A stretch of DNA of 25,949 nt from Bacteroides sp. UBA1773 (GTDB lineage Bacteria; Bacteroidota; Bacteroidia; Bacteroidales; Bacteroidaceae). Positions 7,199 to 14,317 of the stretch are shown here, one piece after another. Position numbers and translations under genes: made by a program. Location: contig DCGR01000035.1 in assembly GCA_002315285.1 (NCBI GenBank), positions 41,984-67,932 on the forward strand. Reading direction: 5' to 3'. The notes beneath the pieces were generated by a model. It worked only from the letters and a program-made list of their open reading frames with translations, had not been told where the DNA came from and did no database searches. The stretch's first letter is position 1. Each line of letters begins with the position of its first letter.

Positions 7199-7990
7199 AT
7201 GCACACGTTTCTGAATATCTGCGGATTGGTCATTGACTTTGACACCCGTTTCCCTGAATACGTCGGAAAGCGATGCGAAAAGTATTTTCTCGGTACCGAA
7301 AAGCCTAAAGCGATGGCAAGCGATATCATCGAAATTGGTGTAAGCAATGAGGATATCGCAAAGTCGAACGTGGGTGGAGTAGGCGAGATGGAGGCGGAAC
7401 TGTATGCGATGAACATCCCTCTGAGCGAACAGTTGCCAATGCTGAGAAGAATGATGACCCATGGTGTGGCGGTGAGTTGTGATGGCAACGGATTCGTGTT
7501 CACGGCAAAGAGTGGTGTGGGAAAATCGACACACGCATTTCTTTGGCAAAAATACCTTGGCAAGGAAAGGGTAAGGATAGTCAATGGCGACAAGCCCATC
7601 GTGTGGTTTCGGGAGGATGGCGAGATTTTGGTGTGCGGATCTCCATGGAGCGGGAAGGAAAGGATGGACGAGAACGTGTGCGTACCACTCAGGGGTATTT
7701 GTCTGCTCAGGCGGTTGGATGGAGAGGATGGAGCACCAAGGATTTTCCGTGCCTCACGGGAGGAAACGCTCGATTTCCTGATGCATCAGATTTACCTGCC
7801 CACTAGGAAAAACGGTCGGTTGGCAACGTTCGGAATGTTGGAGGAATTATACAGGAAAGTGCCCATATATCATCTGATTACAGACATGAGTCAGGAGGGG
7901 GTTATGGTGTCTTCCAAATGTCTTTTAGGCGACGTTTCGCTACAGCATAGCGGTGGCCCAAGCGGAACCGAATCCGCACAAGAGGATTGA
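7199..7990 (+). CDS. HPr-kinase-like P-loop kinase, candidate peptide kinase
   Basis: A 263-aa protein with the fold marks of the HPr kinase C-terminal domain. Walker A is AKSGVGKST (103-111), NGDKP (129-133) carries the acidic residue after the next strand, and GSPWSGKE (147-154) matches the family 'GxPWxGK' loop. The LCLLRR-type strand (GICLLRRL) follows. It lacks the N-terminal HPr(Ser) kinase domain and no HPr gene is nearby, so action on a peptide rather than on HPr is more likely. The homologue in paeninodin biosynthesis phosphorylates the precursor's C-terminal serine. The gene directly follows the nucleotidyltransferase. Its last ~30 codons run antisense over the end of the peptidase gene; family members as I remember them end earlier, so the tail after about residue 240 may be an extension gained by loss of a stop. 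Confidence 0.8.
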   Translation: MHTFLNICGLVIDFDTRFPEYVGKRCEKYFLGTEKPKAMASDIIEIGVSNEDIAKSNVGGVGEMEAELYAMNIPLSEQLPMLRRMMTHGVAVSCDGNGFVFTAKSGVGKSTHAFLWQKYLGKERVRIVNGDKPIVWFREDGEILVCGSPWSGKERMDENVCVPLRGICLLRRLDGEDGAPRIFRASREETLDFLMHQIYLPTRKNGRLATFGMLEELYRKVPIYHLITDMSQEGVMVSSKCLLGDVSLQHSGGPSGTESAQED

Positions 7991-8366
7991 TGGCAACCCA
8001 AATACGCGAATAGAAGCGATAGACAGGGTTGGAGGAAGAGACGAAACGGCCCCACCGCCAGAACCCTGCCATTAGGCCTACAATATCCTCCTTGCGTACG
8101 AACTCCTTGCCGATGCAATTGTCGCCACGAATGATACAATGGTCGGCACAAACCTCCAAAATACGATGCAGAACATATTGGTCGCCCTTGCGATAGAGCA
8201 CTACATCGTATGCCGTCAGTTTTCTGCCAATGGGATGCAGCAAGACCGGATCCTTTTTGAACCGCAACATGGGGTACATGCTGACGCCACTGATGACGGA
8301 AACGTATTCGCCCTTATCGGCAAGCAGTTGCTTGATGTTCTGGTATGTGACTTGTGTGGATGTCAT
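7902..8366 (-). CDS. S24/S26-family peptidase (signal-peptidase-like), cluster-associated
   Basis: A 154-aa protein with the Ser motif SGVSMYPML (Ser29), then AYDVVLYRKGDQYVLHRIL and IIRGDNCIGKE. His67 in VLHRI is where ER- and SipW-type signal peptidases carry their catalytic histidine, and RGDN (80-83) matches their GDN/GDA box. No N-terminal membrane anchor is evident; the C-terminus is basic and aromatic (RWGRFVSSSNPVYRFYSRIW). It starts with an ATGA overlap on the stop of the PqqD-like gene, so the two are translationally coupled. Proteins of this kind occur with PqqD and nucleotidyltransferase genes in gut bacteria. Leader removal from a modified peptide is the likely job, by inference. 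Its 3' end overlaps the kinase gene tail to tail by 89 bases. Confidence 0.78.
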   Translation of the reverse strand: MTSTQVTYQNIKQLLADKGEYVSVISGVSMYPMLRFKKDPVLLHPIGRKLTAYDVVLYRKGDQYVLHRILEVCADHCIIRGDNCIGKEFVRKEDIVGLMAGFWRWGRFVSSSNPVYRFYSRIWVAINPLVRIRFRLGHRYAVAKRRLKDIWKTP

Positions 8367-8626
8367 TCGAAAACGCCAGCGGCCTTCATCTTCTCAATCA
8401 CACAATCGACTTCGCTTTTGGCCAATTCCATATCGATGTCGTAAGTCTTTGCATATATGGTATAAATCTCGTTCCGTTCGAGTCCTTTTTCAATCCATTT
8501 CCATATTTTGACGGAAGGTTCGTTCATCTTGATCATTCCCGTGAACGTATTCTCCAGTTCTCCAGTTGAAATAACCATCGTCTTTCCCATCACAGGGCAA
8601 AACATAAATCCTTTCTTTATTTTCAT
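8363..8626 (-). CDS. PqqD-like peptide-recognition protein (RRE)
   Basis: An 87-aa stand-alone PqqD family protein. It begins MKIKKGFMFCPVMGKTMVIS, continues with a FTGMIKMNEPSVKIWKWIEKG segment (Met-Ile-x-Met-Asn-Glu, aromatic Ile-Trp), and ends with a winged-helix half (YDIDMELAKSEVDCVIEKMKAAGVFE). PqqD domains are RiPP recognition elements that bind leader peptides and present them to modifying enzymes. ATG 8626 is preferred over 8668 because family members begin at MKIKKGF. The gene sits between the 55-aa peptide gene (46 bases upstream) and the peptidase (ATGA overlap), which is the order expected for precursor, carrier and protease. No radical SAM, YcaO or lasso cyclase gene is present in the window. 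Confidence 0.88.
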   Translation of the reverse strand: MKIKKGFMFCPVMGKTMVISTGELENTFTGMIKMNEPSVKIWKWIEKGLERNEIYTIYAKTYDIDMELAKSEVDCVIEKMKAAGVFE

Positions 8627-8672
8627 AATTCCTAATTCTGTAGTTTGATTCCTTTGACTGATTTTCATGAGT

Positions 8673-8840
8673 TCATGTGCAACAAGAAGTTGACAGCGTG
8701 TTCGTCATGGTGATTTGCTCTCCTTCGTAATACTTGATGAAGGATTCGTCCATTTGACCGGCAATGTCGATGTCGATGAGATGGTTCAGGAAACCATTTA
8801 CTTTCAATATATTGCCATCTTTGAGAACTCCATCGCTCAT
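8673..8840 (-). CDS. 55-aa peptide with Xpt-like body and Cys-Cys end, candidate RiPP precursor
   Basis: The gene runs from ATG 8840 to TGA 8673-8675 and was found by reading the minus strand; it is preceded by an A-rich stretch that can act as a Bacteroidetes ribosome site. The product contains DGNILKVNGFLNHLID, then MDESFIKYYEGEQIT, and ends NTLSTSCCT. From memory, its first ~50 residues align without gaps to the N-terminus of xanthine phosphoribosyltransferase ([20 protein letters not shown], then EFASRF and ITKIVTIESSG). It stops where Xpt's SSG motif would be. The Cys-Cys-Thr end, PqqD 46 bases downstream and the absence of any remaining Xpt coding sequence argue for a precursor peptide using an Xpt-derived leader rather than a chance ORF. 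A decayed xpt fragment is the main alternative. Confidence 0.6.
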   Translation of the reverse strand: MSDGVLKDGNILKVNGFLNHLIDIDIAGQMDESFIKYYEGEQITMTNTLSTSCCT

Positions 8841-8931
8841 GATTTTTTTTTTCTAGGAAATTCGTATTGTTATTATTGAAGATTGGCTGGGTTGGTTGTA
8901 TGTGGAGAATGGTATCAGAAAAAAGGAATTA

Positions 8932-9477
8932 TCAGCGAAGGAATTGCCCCTGCGACCATCGGAAAGCAAGTGTGTCGGCAACGAGGGTCATGGCATGGGT
9001 GTCAGGATTGACCACGTTGTGACGGTTCGTAAGAATCAGCGAGGGCTCTTCGGCAGACAGCTGTGCCTGGGAGTACCCGGCAATGCTGTCGGGGAGTGCT
9101 TGTGACGGAAGCAATTGCCAATTGGCATCGTAAAGGCGAATGGTACTGTCGGGGATGGGTGTCTTGATGGTCTTGACGACACAGAAGACATTGATGCTGT
9201 CGTTGAGCGGCAACAACCGCACCTGAAGGGTGCTTGCTTCCGTAAGCTGCATGAACAGGTAACTGTCGGTGAGTTGCAGCAGTTCCGACTTTCCACCCAG
9301 CTTGTTGTCAACGATGGCTTTCATGTGGTTGTCGAGAAAGTCAACGCAGTCTTCACGATTCACCTTGGTAAGCAAGGGGGTTATGGCTTCGGGCATATTG
9401 ACAAAAAAACTTTTCATGTCCTGTGCATGAAGTCCCACAACAACGAACAGCAGGAATATCGAGACGTATCTTTTCAT
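8932..9477 (-). CDS. DUF3256-like exported protein
   Basis: A 181-aa protein with a signal peptide (MKRYVSIFLLFVVVGLHAQ, cleavage probably after HAQ or near it) and no lipobox cysteine. The mature part, DMKSFFVNMPEAITPLLTKVNREDCVDFLDNHMKA, followed by LPLNDSINVFCVVKTIKTP, matches what I recall of the DUF3256 family, which is restricted to Bacteroidales and has no known function. ATG 9477 is chosen over the upstream in-frame ATG at 9570, since that codon would place the -7 box inside the gene. It is divergent from the PaaK gene. The 55-aa peptide gene follows 91 bases downstream on the same strand and could be read through from here. Confidence 0.8.
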   Translation of the reverse strand: MKRYVSIFLLFVVVGLHAQDMKSFFVNMPEAITPLLTKVNREDCVDFLDNHMKAIVDNKLGGKSELLQLTDSYLFMQLTEASTLQVRLLPLNDSINVFCVVKTIKTPIPDSTIRLYDANWQLLPSQALPDSIAGYSQAQLSAEEPSLILTNRHNVVNPDTHAMTLVADTLAFRWSQGQFLR

Positions 9478-9485
9478 TTCGATGC

Positions 9486-9493
9486 CAAAATTA
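9486..9493 (-). promoter_or_regulatory. -7 box of the DUF3256-like gene
   Basis: TAATTTTG on the minus strand, 8 bases before ATG 9477, again implying a very short leader. TTTG occurs 13 bases further upstream, closer than the usual 19-21. Confidence 0.5.
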
Positions 9494-9527
9494 CATAAAA
9501 AAACGACAAATTGATGCGTTACGCGAA

Positions 9528-9543
9528 TAATTTTGTAAATTTG
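9528..9543 (+). promoter_or_regulatory. Two adjacent -7 boxes before the PaaK gene
   Basis: TAATTTTG (9528-9535) and TAAATTTG (9536-9543) are two back-to-back matches to TAnnTTTG, 32-47 bases before ATG 9576. No TTTG lies at a -33 spacing for either. Confidence 0.5.
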
Positions 9544-9575
9544 CCGACTGAAACATACAATACGCAACAACTATT

Positions 9576-10874
9576 ATGTATTTACATCCAGAATTCGAGA
9601 CTCTTTCGCGCAGTGAAATTGAAAAGCTTCAGCTGGAGCGTCTGCAGGCAACGGTGAAGCATTGCATGAATTCACCACTCTACAAAAAACGATTTGAAGA
9701 AAACCATCTTTCACCCGACGATATCAAGTCGCTCGACGACCTCAGACGGATTCCGTTTACCACCAAGCAGGACTTGCGCGACACCTATCCTTTCGGCATC
9801 GCATCGGTGCCTTTGGAAAAATGCGTGCGACTGCACTCGTCAAGCGGTACGACAGGCAACCCGACAGTAATCCTACACACCCAGAAGGACCTGAACGAAT
9901 GGGCCAACGCCGTGGCCCGTTGCCTGTACATGGTAGGTCTGCGACCCAATGATGTGTTCCAAAACTCATCGGGCTACGGCATGTTTACCGGTGGTTTGGG
10001 ATTCCAATATGGTGCAGAACGCCTTGGCATGCTGACTGTGCCTGCCGCAGCTGGCAACACCAAACGCCAAATCAAATTCATCACCGATTTTGGCACGACG
10101 GCGTTGCACGCCATTCCGAGCTATGCGGCTCGCTTGTATGAGGTGATGTGCGAACTTGGTGTGGATCCACGTCGTGATACGAAACTGAAAACCTTGATTA
10201 TCGGAGCAGAACCCCACTCGGAGGAGCAGCGTCGACGCATTGAGGAAATGCTGGGAGTGAAAGCTTACAACTCGTTTGGCATGAGCGAGATGTGTGGTCC
10301 TGGAGTGGCTTTCGAATGTCAGTGCCAGAACGGTCTGCACATCTGGGAGGACTATTATATTGTGGAGATTGTGGATCCAGACACTTTGGAGCCTGTGCCC
10401 GATGGCGAGGTAGGCGAATTGGTGCTCACAACCATCAACCGGGAGGCTATGCCGCTGTTGCGCTACCGCACACGCGACCTCACGCGCGTCCTGCCTGGCG
10501 ACTGTCCTTGCGGACGCCAACACAAGCGCCTCGACCGTATGAAAGGTCGTAGCGACGACATGATTATTCTGAAAGGTGTGAACATCTTCCCGATACAGAT
10601 CGAAACCATCCTGATGCAATTCAAGGAACTGGCCACCGACTATCTGATAACGCTTGCTACTGCCGACAGCAATGACGAAATGACTGTGGATGTGGAGTTG
10701 AGCGGATTCTGCACCGACGATTATGGCCGCTTGCAGGCTTTGAAGCGCGAGATAACCCGACAGCTGAAGGACGAGATACTGGTGACTCCGAATGTGAATC
10801 TGGTGCCCAAGGGTTCATTGCCCAAGAGCGAAGGGAAAGCGGTGAGAGTGAAAGATTTAAGGAAACCATTTTAG
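9576..10874 (+). CDS. paaK: Phenylacetate-CoA ligase
   Basis: This AMP-forming ligase activates phenylacetate or a related aryl acid with ATP and CoA. At 432 aa it has the normal PaaK length. The AMP-binding P-loop is SSSGTTGNP (88-96), the A5-type motif is FGMSEMCGPG (234-243), and later come YRTRDLTRVL and the C-terminal hinge RMKGRSDDMIILKGVNIFP. The ACT-domain gene starts 25 bases after its stop. In Bacteroidales this pair commonly accompanies indolepyruvate ferredoxin oxidoreductase genes, which form aryl-CoA from aromatic amino acids. Those genes are not in the window. Confidence 0.93.
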   Translation: MYLHPEFETLSRSEIEKLQLERLQATVKHCMNSPLYKKRFEENHLSPDDIKSLDDLRRIPFTTKQDLRDTYPFGIASVPLEKCVRLHSSSGTTGNPTVILHTQKDLNEWANAVARCLYMVGLRPNDVFQNSSGYGMFTGGLGFQYGAERLGMLTVPAAAGNTKRQIKFITDFGTTALHAIPSYAARLYEVMCELGVDPRRDTKLKTLIIGAEPHSEEQRRRIEEMLGVKAYNSFGMSEMCGPGVAFECQCQNGLHIWEDYYIVEIVDPDTLEPVPDGEVGELVLTTINREAMPLLRYRTRDLTRVLPGDCPCGRQHKRLDRMKGRSDDMIILKGVNIFPIQIETILMQFKELATDYLITLATADSNDEMTVDVELSGFCTDDYGRLQALKREITRQLKDEILVTPNVNLVPKGSLPKSEGKAVRVKDLRKPF

Positions 10875-10899
10875 TGAAAAACATAATTGACCCATTCGT

Positions 10900-11328
10900 A
10901 TGACAATACAACAAATTTCCGTTTTCATCGAGAATAAGCCAGGATCACTGGTGAAAGTGCTCGAAGTGTTGAAGCAGGCTGGTATCCAAATCATCGCATC
11001 GACCATTGCCGATACCGTGGACGCGGGTATCTATCGCATCATCTGTTCCGAACCTGTCAGGGCGTATCAGGTGCTCCACGACGCAGGTTTCTCAGCCATG
11101 CTGACTGATGTGCTGGCTTTGGTGCTCGATAATGAGGTGGGCCGTGCTGCCGATGCGTTGCGCATCCTCACGGAATCGGGTATCAATATCGCTTACCTCT
11201 ATTCGTTCATGCTGAGTGGCAAGGGCATCCTGATACTACGTGCCAACGATGCAGACAGGGCTCGGGAAGTAATCATGCAGAACAACCTGACTTTCGTGGC
11301 CGAAAAAGACCTGAGTGGCTGGGTATAG
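10900..11328 (+). CDS. Tandem ACT-domain amino-acid-binding protein
   Basis: A 142-aa protein made of two ACT domains: residues ~1-70 (ISVFIENKPGSLVKVLEVLKQAGIQI) and ~71-142 (ALVLDNEVGRAADALRILTESGINIAYLY). ACT domains bind amino acids and regulate metabolic enzymes. No catalytic domain is attached. It follows paaK closely and probably senses an aromatic amino acid for that pathway; the ligand is inference. Confidence 0.88.
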   Translation: MTIQQISVFIENKPGSLVKVLEVLKQAGIQIIASTIADTVDAGIYRIICSEPVRAYQVLHDAGFSAMLTDVLALVLDNEVGRAADALRILTESGINIAYLYSFMLSGKGILILRANDADRAREVIMQNNLTFVAEKDLSGWV

Positions 11329-11380
11329 AGTGTGATGGTACGACAATGAAATTCGGTCGTTTGTCATGACCTTATGAAAA

Positions 11381-11420
11381 AAGAATACCACTCAGCAAAA
11401 GGTTGGGTGGTATTCTTTTA
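11381..11420. terminator. Bidirectional terminator between the ACT gene and the oxidoreductase gene
   Basis: An 11-bp perfect stem (11381-11391 pairing with 11407-11417) with a 15-base loop is flanked by an A-run before and a T-run after it. It can therefore end both convergent transcripts. Confidence 0.85.
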
Positions 11421-11436
11421 ATAGCATTGCGATTGC

Positions 11437-12771
11437 TTATACGTCGAGCAAATGCTCGTAGCCAGCACGATACTGATAATGCATCAACTTGTTGGCTTCA
11501 GCATCGTCCATGAATTTCTGTACGATAGGGTTCCAAGTAAGAGGGCGACCCAGCTCACCGGCAATGATACCGATGTTACACATTGTGCAAGAAGAATGGC
11601 CTACTTCAACTGGCACATTGCCATCGATACGCGATTTGATGCTTTCGATGAACACGCGATGATGTCCGGCACGTGCTTCGAACGGTATCTCATTGTTATC
11701 GACCTTCATCTCGAACTTGGAATCGGATGCATAAAGCTTGCCACGGTGTACGGCAATCCATCCCTTTTCGCCATATATCTTCACGCCCTGGCCAAACTCA
11801 TCGAAGGTGGTTTCTTCCACTACGATGCCATTGTCATACTTGTAGGTGAGATTCTTGTAGAAGCTATAGCCGGGAGGAATCACCTCAACCGGACCGCTGC
11901 CATCCTTGCCGACTGCCCACTGGGCAATGTCGAACATGTGTGCTCCCCAGTCGGTCATATAACCACCACCCGTAGGTTTGTACCAACGCCATGCTCCCCA
12001 GCAAGGATCTTTGCCTTCGGGAGTAAGAATCGGGTCGATGTCGGGGAAGTAGGTAGCCTTGTCGGTCATAGGGCCTAACCACTTTTCCCAATTCAAACCC
12101 TGAGGAGGTTCTTGTGCGGGGAATTTATGATTGACTGGGAATGGCTTGCCTTCCCAACGACCTACATAAACATCCATCTTCTCAATCTTGCCCAGTTCGC
12201 CTTCGCGAGCCATGGTGGCAGCATGGATGAACTCCTGGCTTGAGCGCTGTTGGCTACCTACCTGCAGAATGCGTCCGTACTTGCGAACTGCCTTACACAA
12301 CTGCTTGCCTTCGTAAATGGTAAGAGTCATTGGCTTCTCCAGATAGACATCCTTTCCTGCCTTACAAGCAGCGATGGCAATGGCTGCATGCCAATGGTCG
12401 GGAACTGCAATGACCACTGCATCGATATCCTTGCGATTCAACACGTCCTGATAGTCTTCGTACATGGTTGGAGCGCACTTCTTCATGCCTTTCTCCTTGT
12501 AGTAATCAGTTACTCGCTTCTCAAAACGATTGCGTTTGATGTCGTACACATCACAACCAGCCACCACCTGTACGTCATCCATCTTGATGAAGCTGCTCAT
12601 GAGGTACATACATTGCTGACCCAAACCAATGAATCCAAGGTTGATCTTACCGTTGGCTGACTTCTTGGCAGAGGCATTTGCCGCAGGAGCAGCTGCTGAC
12701 ATGACTCCTGAAGGAATCATGGTGCCTGCAGCACCTAAGGCGGATAATTTCAAAAAATCTCTTCTTTCCAT
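11437..12771 (-). CDS. Secreted Gfo/Idh/MocA-family oxidoreductase (Tat signal)
   Basis: A 444-aa protein with a twin-arginine signal (ERRDFLKLSALGAAG, Arg3-Arg4) and an Ala-rich cleavage region. A Rossmann NAD(P) site follows (INLGFIGLGQQ, 44-53), then EKPMT and a C-terminal alpha/beta substrate domain (GGGYMTDWGAHMFDIAQWAVG). Tat export fits a protein that folds with its cofactor before transport. ATG 12771 is chosen over the frame opening at 12831 because it starts directly at the Tat motif and follows the -7 box. The substrate cannot be read from the sequence; periplasmic sugar or glycoside chemistry is usual for such Bacteroidales proteins, and some belong to GH109. It sits alone between a terminator and the CbiA-like gene. 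Confidence 0.9.
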   Translation of the reverse strand: MERRDFLKLSALGAAGTMIPSGVMSAAAPAANASAKKSANGKINLGFIGLGQQCMYLMSSFIKMDDVQVVAGCDVYDIKRNRFEKRVTDYYKEKGMKKCAPTMYEDYQDVLNRKDIDAVVIAVPDHWHAAIAIAACKAGKDVYLEKPMTLTIYEGKQLCKAVRKYGRILQVGSQQRSSQEFIHAATMAREGELGKIEKMDVYVGRWEGKPFPVNHKFPAQEPPQGLNWEKWLGPMTDKATYFPDIDPILTPEGKDPCWGAWRWYKPTGGGYMTDWGAHMFDIAQWAVGKDGSGPVEVIPPGYSFYKNLTYKYDNGIVVEETTFDEFGQGVKIYGEKGWIAVHRGKLYASDSKFEMKVDNNEIPFEARAGHHRVFIESIKSRIDGNVPVEVGHSSCTMCNIGIIAGELGRPLTWNPIVQKFMDDAEANKLMHYQYRAGYEHLLDV

Positions 12772-12828
12772 GTGAGTTTTTTCTAAGGTTATTAATAAAT
12801 GTTTGTAAGTGGTAAATATTTGTCCTCG

Positions 12829-12836
12829 CAAATATA
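12829..12836 (-). promoter_or_regulatory. -7 box of the Gfo/Idh/MocA gene
   Basis: TATATTTG on the minus strand, 57 bases before ATG 12771. No clear -33 box was seen. Confidence 0.5.
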
Positions 12837-12873
12837 ATAAATAGATGAGGGACCATCGAATGTTTAAACAAAA

Positions 12874-14151
12874 TTAACACACAAAATGTGCTGAACTGGC
12901 AATGATGTTGCCTTGACAAATATGAAACGAATCGACAGAAGAGCCTTTCACGTTGCACACAACCTGACTGTCTTGAGGCGTATTGAGCAGCCTGAAATAG
13001 CGGTGCTCATATCCTCGACAATCATTGCATTGACGATATCCTTGGGTGAGATGCATGTCGGCAAGCGTGAAGTCAAGAGGCAAGATGCCGCACATGGGGT
13101 AGGCCGTGCCTCCTGAATGTGTCGTGAGAGAACGTCCGAGCAAGACAACGCCTCCTCCTTCGGCAATGATACGTCCACCGGATGACGCGAAGTCGGCAAG
13201 TTGTTGCTTGAGGCGGTGGCGTCTGGAAAGTTGACGGGCAAAAAGTTCCGGATAACCTCCTGGAAGATAAACCACATCGGCAGCCGGCAGGTCGCTGCCA
13301 TATACAGGGCTGAACCGTATGATGCTGCCTTGCTGCCGCAGTTGCTGGAGCCTGTGTTGCCAAATGAAATTGAAGGCAGGGTCGGAAGCCAATGCAATGC
13401 GCAAGTGGCCGGAGGGGTGTGGAAGCTCCTCATCGGTCATGTCGGAAGAATAGGGTAGTGAATAAGCACAAGGAAAAGACTGTTGTGTGCTGGCTAAAAG
13501 TTTGTCGATTTGTGTGTTTTGTTCGACCAGCAAGCTGATCCGCTCGATGTCGGAACTGAACTGGCGCCGCAATGTGGCAGTAAGCCCCACATGACGTATG
13601 GACATTTTACACTCCTCGGTGTTGGGAAGATAACCGAAACATTCCACTCCCGCTTCATGGCAGGCATCGCGAAGCAGGGCATAATGTGAAGCTGAGGAGA
13701 CCTGATTGAAAACCACGCCAGCCAGGTGCGCACCTTCGGGGAAATGTCGGAAACCGTAAATGAGAGGAGCCACCGTCGATGCCATGTTGCGGGCGTTGAC
13801 GAGCAAGACAACCGGCAGATGAAGACAACGGGCAATGCTGGCATCGGATCCCTGAAAGTGAGAATATCCATCGTATAAGCCTCCATGACCATCAACGATG
13901 CACACATCTGCCATTTCCCCATGATGGTTGTAGAGATGTTGCACCTGATGGGTGCTCAGGAGCCAGGTGTCAAGATTCACGCTTTCGGTATCCACTGCAA
14001 TGGCATGAAGCAGTGGATCCATGAAATCGGCTCCACCCTTGAAAGGTTGGACGGACAGACCACGTCGCGAAAGGGCACGCATCAGTGCCAAGGCAAAAAC
14101 AGTCTTGCCATTTCCTTCCTGAACCGATGCAATATAGAACTGGGCTTTCAA
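12874..14151 (-). CDS. CbiA/CobB-like cobyrinate a,c-diamide synthase, glutaminase cysteine missing
   Basis: A 425-aa protein with the two-domain CbiA layout. The N-terminal synthetase domain has a variant P-loop (SVQEGNGKT, 9-17), VQPFKGGADFMDP (usually KxGPDYIDP), GLYDGYSHFQGSDASIAR (91-108) and PVVLLVNARNMASTVAPLIYGF. The C-terminal amidotransferase-like domain has VVYLPGGYPELFA. Where the family has the nucleophile in ECGG, this protein has Glu331-Gly-Gly-Gly, codon GGA at 13158-13156. The usual GHEFHYS is GYEHRYF. It may use free ammonia, or may have left cobalamin synthesis. The start is TTG 14151, since an upstream stop in frame leaves no ATG. No other cobalamin genes are nearby. Confidence 0.82.
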   Translation of the reverse strand: MKAQFYIASVQEGNGKTVFALALMRALSRRGLSVQPFKGGADFMDPLLHAIAVDTESVNLDTWLLSTHQVQHLYNHHGEMADVCIVDGHGGLYDGYSHFQGSDASIARCLHLPVVLLVNARNMASTVAPLIYGFRHFPEGAHLAGVVFNQVSSASHYALLRDACHEAGVECFGYLPNTEECKMSIRHVGLTATLRRQFSSDIERISLLVEQNTQIDKLLASTQQSFPCAYSLPYSSDMTDEELPHPSGHLRIALASDPAFNFIWQHRLQQLRQQGSIIRFSPVYGSDLPAADVVYLPGGYPELFARQLSRRHRLKQQLADFASSGGRIIAEGGGVVLLGRSLTTHSGGTAYPMCGILPLDFTLADMHLTQGYRQCNDCRGYEHRYFRLLNTPQDSQVVCNVKGSSVDSFHICQGNIIASSAHFVC

Positions 14152-14220
14152 AACAGTTGATTAAGATTGTTTGCTATTATTTTTACACCTTAATTTATTA
14201 AAATCGTTAAAACATTAGCG

Positions 14221-14228
14221 CAAAATTA
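14221..14228 (-). promoter_or_regulatory. -7 box of the CbiA-like gene
   Basis: TAATTTTG on the minus strand, about 70 bases before the TTG start; no -33 box at standard spacing. Confidence 0.45.
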
Positions 14229-14236
14229 CAAAAAAT

Positions 14237-14267
14237 TTTGCATGAACTATCTTTTTCCTTACTTTTG
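14237..14267 (+). promoter_or_regulatory. Consensus -33/-7 promoter of uxaC
   Basis: TTTG (14237-14240), 19 bases, then TACTTTTG (14260-14267): an exact fit to the Bacteroidetes promoter. It leaves a leader of about 45 bases before ATG 14318. Confidence 0.8.
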
Positions 14268-14317
14268 TGTACGATATATGAGCTAAAAAAACAAAACTAA
14301 AATAAAAAGCAAAGCGT

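Noticed and set aside
7199..7990. True HPr(Ser) kinase/phosphorylase
   Set aside because: Lacks the N-terminal domain, has no HPr gene nearby and sits in a peptide-type cluster; only the P-loop kinase fold is supported.
5852..8840. Lasso peptide cluster
   Set aside because: No transglutaminase-like B2 protease or asparagine-synthase-like cyclase is present, so the lasso label is not supported.
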